Shown here: positions 1 through 5,701 of the stretch, in pieces | How the letters are laid out: every line of letters begins with the position of its first letter | How positions within the stretch are numbered: position 1 is the first letter of the stretch | Assembly (NCBI GenBank): GCA_903822375.1 | Contig: CAIJOU010000114.1 | Location: forward strand, 1 to 8,561 | Direction: 5' to 3' | Length of the DNA stretch: 8,561 nucleotides | Source of the DNA: Candidatus Hydrogenedentota bacterium | GTDB taxonomy: Bacteria > Hydrogenedentota > Hydrogenedentia > Hydrogenedentales > CAITNO01 | Translations under genes and position numbers: made by a program | Notes under the pieces: generated by a model | Database searches by the model: none | What the model was told of the DNA's origin: nothing | The model's input: only the letters and a program-made list of their open reading frames with translations

Positions 1-85
1 CCGCCATCGCCTGTCCGCCGTCCGTCACGATGCCCATGGCTCCCAGTGCTCCTATTTGCATGAGTTCTCTGCGCGTAATCCGCAT
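1..85 (-). CDS. Tat-exported protein, N-terminus only (cut by left edge)
   Basis: Only the first 28 codons are in the window. They read MRITRRELMQIGALGAMGIV and then TDGGQAMA. This is a twin-arginine signal: T-R-R-E-L-M followed by a short, weakly hydrophobic Ala/Gly/Ile/Met stretch. The mature protein should be folded in the cytoplasm and exported by Tat, often with a bound cofactor. The ATG at 85 is chosen because AAGGA lies 10 bases upstream on the minus strand. The gene follows the UroD-like gene by 32 bases in the same direction, so the two are probably co-transcribed. In PVC-like bacteria such signals often precede Gfo/Idh/MocA oxidoreductases, sulfatases or sugar isomerases, but nothing of the mature part is visible, so no function is assigned. 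Confidence 0.75.
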   Translation of the reverse strand, partial: MRITRRELMQIGALGAMGIVTDGGQAMA

Positions 86-102
86 GCGTTTGTTGTCCTT
101 GT

Positions 103-116
103 CCGGGGTGCCCCGG
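103..116 (-). other. GC-rich hairpin between the UroD-like and Tat-signal genes
   Basis: CCGGGG-TG-CCCCGG is a perfect inverted repeat lying just after the stop codon of the UroD-like gene. As RNA it would form a 5-bp stem with a 4-base loop. No U-tract follows, so it does not look like an intrinsic terminator; the downstream ribosome binding site starts a few bases later. It could affect mRNA stability or relative expression of the two genes. Chance occurrence in GC-rich DNA is also possible. Confidence 0.4.
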
Positions 117-117
117 C

Positions 118-1209
118 TCAGCCCGCGTAGTTCAACGCCTCCTCGACCATGGCGAAGTAGTTGTTGATAGGTATGTAGTTGCAAACCGTGTTGCCCGAAC
201 CGAGGGCAAAGCGCCCTCCGGGCGTGCAGGCTTCGATGACCTTGCGGACGTGGGCGCGCAGTTCGGCCTCGGGAAGCCGCGTCAGTTTGTCCACATCCAC
301 CCCGCCGAGTAGGGTCACACGGTCGCCGTAACGACGCTTGAAGTCGATGACCGAATTGCCCTCGTCCTCGAAGGAGTGCCGGGCGTCGATGCCGACGTCC
401 GTGATCAGGTCTTCCGTGATGGCATCCAGATTGCCGCAGGAGTGCAGCAGATATACAAGCCCGTTGCGGTGCGCGAGGTCCGCCATCTTCTTGTGCCACG
501 GCAGCACAAGGGTCCGCAGTTGGTCGGGCGAAATCAGCGTGCCGGTCTTGAAGCCCATGTCATCACCCTGGAAGAATCCGTGCAGGTTGGGCAGTCCGAT
601 GAGGCGTTCGTAGGCGGCGCAGATGATGTCACCCACCCGCTGGAAGACCGCCTCCACGAGGTCCGGCTGCTCGTAGACCAGATAGCAGAGATTGGTGTAG
701 CCGAGCAGCGTGTCGAGCGGGATCTCGAGAAAACCGCTGGTCGGGCAGACAAAGAGGCCCATGCCTTCCGGCAAATTCTTTGCCGCGTATTCATAGTGCC
801 AAAGGTCCGCCTTGGCCGGGTCGGGCCAGGGATACTTTTCAAAGTCCTCCCATGAAGTGATGGGGCCGCTGGTTTCGTTCGCCCAGTGACGGTCGCCCCG
901 GGAAAGCTCCGCCGTGTCGGCAACGTCAAGAGAGGTCGCCGGAAAATCCGCGCCGCCGGTCACGCGGATATAGTCATACCCCATGCGGTAATAGACTTCG
1001 GTCCGGTTGCGCAAATAGGCGGTCATCGCTTCCCGGTCGTCGGAAGGCTCGACCCACTCCAGCCCCAGGTGGGCCCGCGCGATCTCGCGCTCCACCTCAT
1101 GGTCCAGAAACAATTCCGCCAACGGCGGCCGTTTGGGAATGATTTCCCCTCGGATGACGCCGACAAAGTGTTTTATGTCCGGGCTGGGATTTGTCAGGGG
1201 TAGTTTCAT
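118..1209 (-). CDS. UroD-like protein (uroporphyrinogen decarboxylase / MtaA-CmuA-type methyltransferase superfamily)
   Basis: A 363-residue cytoplasmic protein with a UroD (PF01208)-type fold. Visible marks are GDDMG (215-219), then SPDQLRTLVLPWHKKM, HSCGN (256-260), GGVDVDKL (302-309), and a C-terminal GSGN (337-340)...IPINNYFAMVEEAL. The H-x-C motif matches the zinc-binding motif of cobalamin-dependent methyltransferases such as MtaA and CmuA. It argues against a true haem-pathway HemE, whose N-terminal substrate-binding signature I do not see. The third zinc ligand, normally Cys seven residues before the conserved Pro, is Asn340 here; a Cys lies three residues later (343). The ATG at 1209 is preferred over an in-frame GTG at 1218, because AGGAG lies 8 bases before the ATG and overlaps the GTG. 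No corrinoid protein is encoded nearby, so substrate and reaction are unknown. Confidence 0.88.
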   Translation of the reverse strand: MKLPLTNPSPDIKHFVGVIRGEIIPKRPPLAELFLDHEVEREIARAHLGLEWVEPSDDREAMTAYLRNRTEVYYRMGYDYIRVTGGADFPATSLDVADTAELSRGDRHWANETSGPITSWEDFEKYPWPDPAKADLWHYEYAAKNLPEGMGLFVCPTSGFLEIPLDTLLGYTNLCYLVYEQPDLVEAVFQRVGDIICAAYERLIGLPNLHGFFQGDDMGFKTGTLISPDQLRTLVLPWHKKMADLAHRNGLVYLLHSCGNLDAITEDLITDVGIDARHSFEDEGNSVIDFKRRYGDRVTLLGGVDVDKLTRLPEAELRAHVRKVIEACTPGGRFALGSGNTVCNYIPINNYFAMVEEALNYAG

Positions 1210-1244
1210 CTTCGCCACTCCTACTCGTTGCGCAGCAATCGTGC

Positions 1245-1252
1245 GTTATAAT
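1245..1252. promoter_or_regulatory. Possible shared -10 box between divergent genes
   Basis: The palindromic core TTATAA gives TATAAT (1247-1252) on the plus strand, towards the deacetylase gene, and TATAAC (1250-1245) on the minus strand, towards the UroD-like gene. Neither direction has a convincing -35 hexamer at 16-18 bases. The minus-strand box would start transcription about 30 bases before the UroD-like ATG; the plus-strand one would leave a leader of about 180 bases. Confidence 0.3.
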
Positions 1253-1347
1253 TGCGCATTGCGCGGGTTGGTTGCACACGGATGTTTGTCGGGACGCCTC
1301 TTCGCTGCGTCCGGGTTTTATACAAATTCGCGCGTAATGCGCTCAAT
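1251..1347. repeat. Imperfect inverted repeat in divergent spacer, with internal hairpin
   Basis: The left arm (1251-1266) begins with a tandem 7-mer, ATTGCGC twice. The reverse complement of the right arm (1329-1347) matches it as ATTG-(AG)-CGCATT-...-GCGCG with small gaps. Between the arms, GGACGC (1292-1297) and GCGTCC (1307-1312) form a 6-bp stem with a 9-base loop. It may be a small interspersed repeat, an operator region or a leader RNA structure; the imperfect arms make chance possible. Confidence 0.3.
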
Positions 1348-1436
1348 GCCCTGATGGCTGTCCGTGACACAATGACGGCGGAAAGCCGCACGGAGACGAC
1401 GCGCCGGTTCTTTATGCCGGATTCAGGAGATTTCAA

Positions 1437-2321
1437 ATGAGTGATTTGCAGGTGGTGCTCGGTTTTGACATGGAGACGGACATCGGCAGTTGGACCCCCT
1501 ACTACGAGGGACTTCAGCACGGCACGCCGGTCATCCTCGACATTCTCGAAAGAAACAAGGTCCCGGCCACCTTCTTCTTCACCGGCTACAGCCTGAAGCG
1601 GCATCCCGAGGTGGTCCACAGTGTCAAGGCAAGGGGGCACGAGATTGGTGCCCACACGCTCTTCCACGAAACGATCGGCGATTCGCTGTACGAGATCCCG
1701 GGCATGCTGCCCGTCCTGCCCGAAGAGGTGCCCAACCGGCTGCGCCTGTGCACCGAACTGGTGGAGGAGGTTGCCGGCGTGCGCCCCGTGTCGTTTCGCT
1801 GTCCGCGCCTCTTCGGATCGACGGCGGTGGTGAACGCGCTGGACGCGCTGGGCTACGTGGCCGACGCGACCTATCCCATGTTCTTCTTCCGTGACCGGCT
1901 CACGCCCTACCACCCCAGCCGGGAGGACTGGACCCAGCCGGGAGACCTGCGCATCGTTGAACTGCCCAACTTTGCCGACCTGTCGATGGACTCCAAGGAC
2001 CCGTACGGGCGCGACATGGACCAGTGGCCGCTCTACCGCATCGAGGGCGCGGACGCCATGATGCGCCACATCGACGGATTCACCGGCCATGCCCGCTCCC
2101 AAGGCGTGGCGCCTTTCCTCTGCTTTTATTTCCACCCGTGGGAGTTCCATCCCATGCCGCAGGGCGAGATACGCTACAGCGAGGGCTCCGTATGCCCGGA
2201 CCCGTTCATCACGCGGAACTGCGGTGAGTACGCGGCGGAGCAACTTGACCTGCTTATACGGAATCTTCTGGAGCGGGGTGCCGAATTCCTTGAGGCGCGG
2301 CAGGCGGCGGAACGGTGTTGA
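1437..2321 (+). CDS. Polysaccharide deacetylase family protein (NodB / CE4-like)
   Basis: A 294-residue protein with the NodB homology fold (PF01522 superfamily), which hydrolyses N-acetyl or other C-N bonds with a metal held by Asp-His-His. Motif 1 is GFDMETD (9-15, D11), in the FDxE form rather than classic TFDDG. Next come PATFFFTGY (43-51) and motif 2, GHEIGAHTLFH (67-77, metal-ligand candidates H73 and H77). Motif 3 is RCPRLFG (121-127), and YFHPWEF (231-237) carries the late conserved His. The HPWEF ending resembles PuuE/HpPgdA-like and exosortase-associated deacetylases. No signal peptide or membrane segment is visible, so the enzyme should act in the cytoplasm, on a precursor or small molecule rather than finished cell wall. 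AGGAGA (1425-1430) lies 6-7 bases before the ATG. An MFS transporter gene follows after 43 bases. Substrate unknown. Confidence 0.92.
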   Translation: MSDLQVVLGFDMETDIGSWTPYYEGLQHGTPVILDILERNKVPATFFFTGYSLKRHPEVVHSVKARGHEIGAHTLFHETIGDSLYEIPGMLPVLPEEVPNRLRLCTELVEEVAGVRPVSFRCPRLFGSTAVVNALDALGYVADATYPMFFFRDRLTPYHPSREDWTQPGDLRIVELPNFADLSMDSKDPYGRDMDQWPLYRIEGADAMMRHIDGFTGHARSQGVAPFLCFYFHPWEFHPMPQGEIRYSEGSVCPDPFITRNCGEYAAEQLDLLIRNLLERGAEFLEARQAAERC

Positions 2322-2364
2322 ACGGCGCGCGCGCATCCCGGTGGCCGACGCGGGGACAGTGCCC

Positions 2365-3600
2365 GTGACCGCTCTTGGGTTCTTCCAACCGCACCGCCGC
2401 ATGTATCTGGCCGCCTTTCTGCTGGACTTCTCGGTGGCCGTCGGGCTGACGGCCATGCCCTTCCTCGTGTTCGACCGCCTCCACGGCGGGGTCGCGCTCT
2501 CGGGAACGGTGGGGGCGGTCCAGATGGCACTGTATGCCGTCGGCTGTTTTCTTTCGGCCGGGTGTGTGTCGCGCACGGGCAACAGCCTGCGTTGGGCCAT
2601 GGCCGGCGTGTGTGTCTTTGCCCTGCTCTTTGCCCTGGCGCCCTGGGCGGGCACAAGCATCTGGTGCGTCGCGGCGGCGTCGGTGCCCTTCCTGGGCCTG
2701 GCCATGGCATGGCCGGCGCTGCAGGCATGGCTGGGACGGGAACCCAATCCGGAAGCGCGCGCCCGGCACCTTGCCGGTTTCAACACGGCCACGGCTTTCG
2801 GATTTACGCTCAGTCCGCTGCTGGCCGGCCCGTTGTACGACATGGACTTCCGCCTGCCGTTCCTGGTGCTGTTTGCACTCTGTGCCGTAGTGATTTGTCT
2901 CATCATGTCGCTTTCACAGGAACATACAAGTTCACGACCCGACCACAGCGAACCGGAAAGGCCGCAGGAACGGGAAGCGGTCTGCATGACGACAGGACTC
3001 TTGTACGCTTCATGGGCGGCCACCTTCACCGCCAACGCGCTTTTTGCCGCCGTGCGCTCGGTCTATCCGCTGCGTGTCAAGGAACTTGCAGACGCCGGGG
3101 CCCTGACCCTCTATGGCGATGTTCGCCCGGCGCTGTTCGACGCAGTGGGTCCCGCCACGACCTACTCCTGGCTGGCCTTCCTGCTGTCCCTTGCCACGGT
3201 GGCGTGTTTCGTGGTCCTTGGCCGCACCCGGGCATGGCAGGGACGTTATTCTATCCTCGCCGCCGGCCAACTGGCCGCCGCGGCATCCTTTGTGCTCCTG
3301 GGCCACACCCGCAGTCTCATCGTCATGGTCTTTTGTTTTGCCGTCGTGGGGGCCAACTTTGGCGTGTGCTTCTTTGCAAGCCTCTACTACAGCCTCGCCA
3401 GCGTAAAAGCGGGGCACCGGCGCGCCGCCGTCAACGAGGGCGTGCTCGGCGCCGGCGGATTTGCCGGCGGCATCGGCCTGGGCTATGCCGCGCAGCATGC
3501 CGGTATTACTGTGTCTTTCCAATGGACGCCTCTCATAGTTCTGCTGGCCATCGTGGGACAGTTCCTGATGCTGCGCGTCATCGACCGCCTTCGGGCATAA
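2365..3600 (+). CDS. MFS (major facilitator superfamily) transporter
   Basis: A 411-residue inner-membrane protein with about twelve hydrophobic helices in two halves, split by a hydrophilic loop rich in Glu, Ser, Arg and Pro at about 184-206. The first helix is at about 13-36. A weakened motif-A-like loop, with Ser-Arg-Thr-Gly, follows helix 2 (about 64-76). The second half carries HRRAAVNEGVLGAGGFAGGI (351-370), like the helix-10/11 region of drug/sugar MFS proteins. The start is uncertain. GTG at 2365 is chosen because GGGGA (2352-2356) precedes it by 8 bases and it leaves a short cytoplasmic tail before helix 1; GTG 2341, GTG 2359 and ATG 2401 are alternatives. The frame is open further upstream, inside the deacetylase gene, but starting there adds a basic, unlikely N-terminus. 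Probably co-transcribed with the deacetylase. Import or export, and substrate, cannot be read. Confidence 0.88.
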   Translation: MTALGFFQPHRRMYLAAFLLDFSVAVGLTAMPFLVFDRLHGGVALSGTVGAVQMALYAVGCFLSAGCVSRTGNSLRWAMAGVCVFALLFALAPWAGTSIWCVAAASVPFLGLAMAWPALQAWLGREPNPEARARHLAGFNTATAFGFTLSPLLAGPLYDMDFRLPFLVLFALCAVVICLIMSLSQEHTSSRPDHSEPERPQEREAVCMTTGLLYASWAATFTANALFAAVRSVYPLRVKELADAGALTLYGDVRPALFDAVGPATTYSWLAFLLSLATVACFVVLGRTRAWQGRYSILAAGQLAAAASFVLLGHTRSLIVMVFCFAVVGANFGVCFFASLYYSLASVKAGHRRAAVNEGVLGAGGFAGGIGLGYAAQHAGITVSFQWTPLIVLLAIVGQFLMLRVIDRLRA

Positions 3601-3606
3601 CTTCGG

Positions 3607-3792
3607 TCAGGCACGGGGCTCGGGCTGGTTTGCGCGCGCCGCTTCATCATCAAGCTGCCCCTGCCGCAACCGCCCAAGCATGCCGCGAATGTCGACGACG
3701 CCGCGATAGGCTACGAGAAAGGTCATGGTCGAGTACCACACCAGGCACGCAAGGGTTATAAGGCACCAGAACAACTGCCCTGCTGAGTTCAT
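3607..3792 (-). CDS. Small single-span membrane protein, putative partner of the SSS symporter
   Basis: A 61-residue protein starting MNSAGQLFWC. It has one hydrophobic helix (about 6-28), rich in aromatic residues including W-Y-S-T. A basic amphipathic stretch follows (about 30-45: RGVVDIRGMLGRLRQ), and then an acidic/polar tail. Its ATG overlaps the symporter's TGA (ATGA), and AAGGAG lies 8 bases upstream inside the symporter gene. This strong site and the overlap show a real, translationally coupled gene despite its size. Some SSS and other secondary transporters have small membrane subunits, and the coupling suggests a role in assembly, stability or gating of this one. I do not recognise a named family. 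The gene ends 6 bases from the converging MFS stop codon. Confidence 0.78.
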   Translation of the reverse strand: MNSAGQLFWCLITLACLVWYSTMTFLVAYRGVVDIRGMLGRLRQGQLDDEAARANQPEPRA

Positions 3793-5279
3793 ATCGGTAT
3801 CTCCTTGACAGACGCTGTGGCTGGCTTGAGCAGCGACCCCACCACCATGGCCACACCAGAACCCGCAAAAGCGGCGATGCCCGACCAGTTCGGACCGATC
3901 CACAGGGCAAAACCGCGCGTGGCGGGCAACTGTTCCAGCACCAGATAGGACAGGGGAACAACGGCGCCGGCGATGATTGCCCCCGCCGCGCCCCAATTGT
4001 TGGCCCGTTTCCAGTAGCAGCACGACACCAGCAGCGTGGTCATGCTCGCAAAACCAATAGTCGCCGTGATGGTGAGGTAGGCCCAGACGCTCCCCTGGAG
4101 GGGGTACCACAGGCCGTAGAACAGGAAGAACACGCCGAGGGCCGCAACGATGAAGCGGTTCCAAAGAAGGCCCCGCTTCTCCGTCGGGTGTAGCCGCCGG
4201 CGCAGCGGCGCCAGCAGGTCGTTGTAGATCACACTCCCGTAGGCCAGCAGGTAGGACGAGTCCGTGGACATGTCCGCCGCGAGCATGGCCGCCACGAGAA
4301 TGCCCATCAGCCCCACCGGCAGGACGGTGCTGAGGTAGAGGGGCATGGCCGCCCGTGTGTTTTCGCCCACCAGCCCGGCAGGCAGGGAGGCCAGCGCGGC
4401 GATGCCCCAAATGCCGGGAATGACAAAGCGGCACACGAAGAAGAAGCTGGTCTGGGTGAAAATCTTGCGGCCCGTTTCAGAGTCTTTCGCGGCCAGCACG
4501 CGCTGGACCACCGGCTGATGCGTGAGCACGCACGCGGTCACCACCAGGCTGTTGAAAATGATGTAAGACCAACCCATGTCCGCGTTCTGCAGCGGGTCAA
4601 ATCCGCCCGCACCATAGTGCGATTCCACGGTGCCCAGCAGCGTGCTCCACCCGACTCTATAGATGATAAGAATCGTCACAAGAATGAGGCCCGCGCTCAT
4701 CACCACGAACTGCAGGAAGTCGGTGACCAGAACCGACAGCATGCCGCCCAGAATCGTGTACACGGCCACGGCGATCAGCAGGACAGTCATCATGATTTCG
4801 AGGGTGTGGCCACCGCCGGAAATGCCCGTGACCGAAATGAGAAACTCGCCGCCCATACGCAGATAGATGCCCATGTTCATCAGGCCGGAAATGATGATGA
4901 CCAAGCCGCTCAGCCAGCGAATGCCCGAACCAAAGCGTTTTTCAAACATTTCGGGAAGCGTGATGACCCCCGAACGCCGCATGGGCTCGATGCAGAATCC
5001 CGTCTTGCCCACAATCAGATAAGCCAGCGCAAACAGAATCCCCGGCGCGGCGCCGGCAAATCCCTTGTCATATCCGTTCTGGGCCGTGTACATGCAGGTG
5101 ACAATGCCGAACTCCGTTGCCGCCAAGGATGCGATCCCCAGATACAGGTTCATCTCGCGGCCGGCCACCAGGAAGGTTTCGACACGGCCGACGTATTTGC
5201 GGACCATGATGCCCGCAGTCATGGTTGCCAGCAGGTAGACGCCCACGATGCTGCCGTCCACCCAGGAGAAATTGCTCAT
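3789..5279 (-). CDS. Sodium:solute symporter (SSS family)
   Basis: A 496-residue inner-membrane protein of the SSS family (PF00474), which couples inward sodium flow to uptake of a sugar, amino acid, carboxylate or similar solute. Helix 1 (about 8-27) is followed by the family's FLVAGREMN motif (36-43). The helix-5/6 region has YTILGGMLSVLVTDFLQFVV (174-193). Helix 8 has AADMSTDSS (334-342) and then YGSVIYND, with the Ser/Thr residues that bind sodium in characterised members. About 13 hydrophobic segments are visible, so it appears complete. ATG at 5279 is preceded by GGAGG at 7 bases. It is translationally coupled to a small membrane protein (stop at 3789 inside ATGA) and divergent from the AraC-type regulator, which probably controls it. 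Subfamily and substrate are not evident. Confidence 0.93.
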   Translation of the reverse strand: MSNFSWVDGSIVGVYLLATMTAGIMVRKYVGRVETFLVAGREMNLYLGIASLAATEFGIVTCMYTAQNGYDKGFAGAAPGILFALAYLIVGKTGFCIEPMRRSGVITLPEMFEKRFGSGIRWLSGLVIIISGLMNMGIYLRMGGEFLISVTGISGGGHTLEIMMTVLLIAVAVYTILGGMLSVLVTDFLQFVVMSAGLILVTILIIYRVGWSTLLGTVESHYGAGGFDPLQNADMGWSYIIFNSLVVTACVLTHQPVVQRVLAAKDSETGRKIFTQTSFFFVCRFVIPGIWGIAALASLPAGLVGENTRAAMPLYLSTVLPVGLMGILVAAMLAADMSTDSSYLLAYGSVIYNDLLAPLRRRLHPTEKRGLLWNRFIVAALGVFFLFYGLWYPLQGSVWAYLTITATIGFASMTTLLVSCCYWKRANNWGAAGAIIAGAVVPLSYLVLEQLPATRGFALWIGPNWSGIAAFAGSGVAMVVGSLLKPATASVKEIPI

Positions 5280-5547
5280 TCGTCCACCTCCGCGGTTCGG
5301 ACACTTACAAGGCGCGGGTATGAATATCGTCCCAACGCCCTCTCTCCTGCCACTGGTTCCGAGAGCCCATCAATACCGATTGGGCATTATCACCCAGTTG
5401 CGCGACTTACCGCATCTATTGTGTGCCCCGCCGCTCCTTTCTGTCTTGTTGGGTTTGGCCCTCCTCTTGTAGGAATCCGAGTTGTGCCTCCCCGCCTGCA
5501 GAACTTTCGTTGCACCCCTCCGCTCCCAATCGGCCTGATTCCATGCT

Positions 5548-5574
5548 GAATGCATTCCTTCTGCTATAATGCAT
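5548..5574. promoter_or_regulatory. Candidate operator: palindrome plus direct repeat at regulator promoter
   Basis: GAATGCATTC (5548-5557) is a perfect 10-bp palindrome. Its core AATGCAT recurs at 5568-5574, exactly 19 bases on, and the second copy overlaps the -10 box. AraC-family proteins often bind direct repeats about two helical turns apart near the -35, so this may be an autoregulatory site that also serves the divergent symporter. The 8-mer TGAATGCA (5547-5554) recurs upstream of the second symporter gene. Confidence 0.4.
5562..5570 (+). promoter_or_regulatory. Extended -10 promoter of the AraC-family gene
   Basis: TGCTATAAT is a full TG-n-TATAAT extended -10, which tolerates the lack of a good -35 (the 17-base position holds CATGCT). 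It predicts a transcript start near 5577, well upstream of the chosen ATG at 5702 and about 14 bases before an in-frame TTG at 5591. Confidence 0.55.
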
Positions 5575-5701
5575 CCGAGATGAGCCCTTTTTGCAGTCCA
5601 TGTGGCTTCATCGACCTGTATGGTTCCGGATGCTGTATCGAAGGTGTGGCGCATTACGGGGTGAAAACAAGTATCCCTGTCCGCGCCGCTCAAGCATTGG
5701 G

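Larger units (their letters stand above)
5280..5701. other. Divergent control region between SSS symporter and AraC regulator
   Basis: I see no convincing gene in this 422-base spacer. The symporter side holds its ribosome binding site and, at 5386-5391, a minus-strand GATAAT (-10-like, poor -35). That box lies inside the interrupted inverted repeat TGGG (5381-5384)...CCCA (5393-5396). About 5405-5530 is pyrimidine-rich on the plus strand and shows no clear structure. The regulator side holds the extended -10 and operator candidate described separately, then a leader of about 125 bases if translation starts at 5702. Confidence 0.6.

Noticed and set aside
1252..1440. 62-codon plus-strand frame ending in an ATGA overlap with the deacetylase start
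   Set aside because: It would need a TTG start with no Shine-Dalgarno sequence and lies inside the repeat-containing spacer. The deacetylase has its own good ribosome binding site, so the overlap is probably chance.
2089..2364. Upstream extension of the MFS frame to ATG 2089
   Set aside because: It would overlap the deacetylase by over 230 bases and add a long basic N-terminus that is not typical of MFS proteins; GTG 2365 has a better-placed GGGGA.
1221..3035. 604-codon open frame on the minus strand across the deacetylase and MFS genes
   Set aside because: Its translation is Arg/Ala/Pro/Gly/His-rich with no recognisable domain, and it lies antisense to two genes with clear family motifs. 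Long antisense frames are expected in GC-rich DNA.
3583..3608. GACCG...CGGTC and GCC-TTCG-GGC as a terminator at the MFS end
   Set aside because: Stems of only 5 and 3 bp inside or at the end of coding sequence, with no U-tract.
2562..3761. 399-codon plus-strand frame overlapping the MFS gene
   Set aside because: Out-of-frame Arg/Gly/His-rich translation; the MFS frame has proper membrane helices.
4518..5549. 343-codon plus-strand frame antisense to the first symporter and running into the spacer
   Set aside because: Same His/Asp/Gln-rich antisense composition; the symporter frame has full SSS motifs.
5370..5693. 107-codon minus-strand frame in the symporter/regulator spacer
   Set aside because: No clear ribosome binding site, no hydrophobic or domain features, and it runs through the probable regulator promoter.
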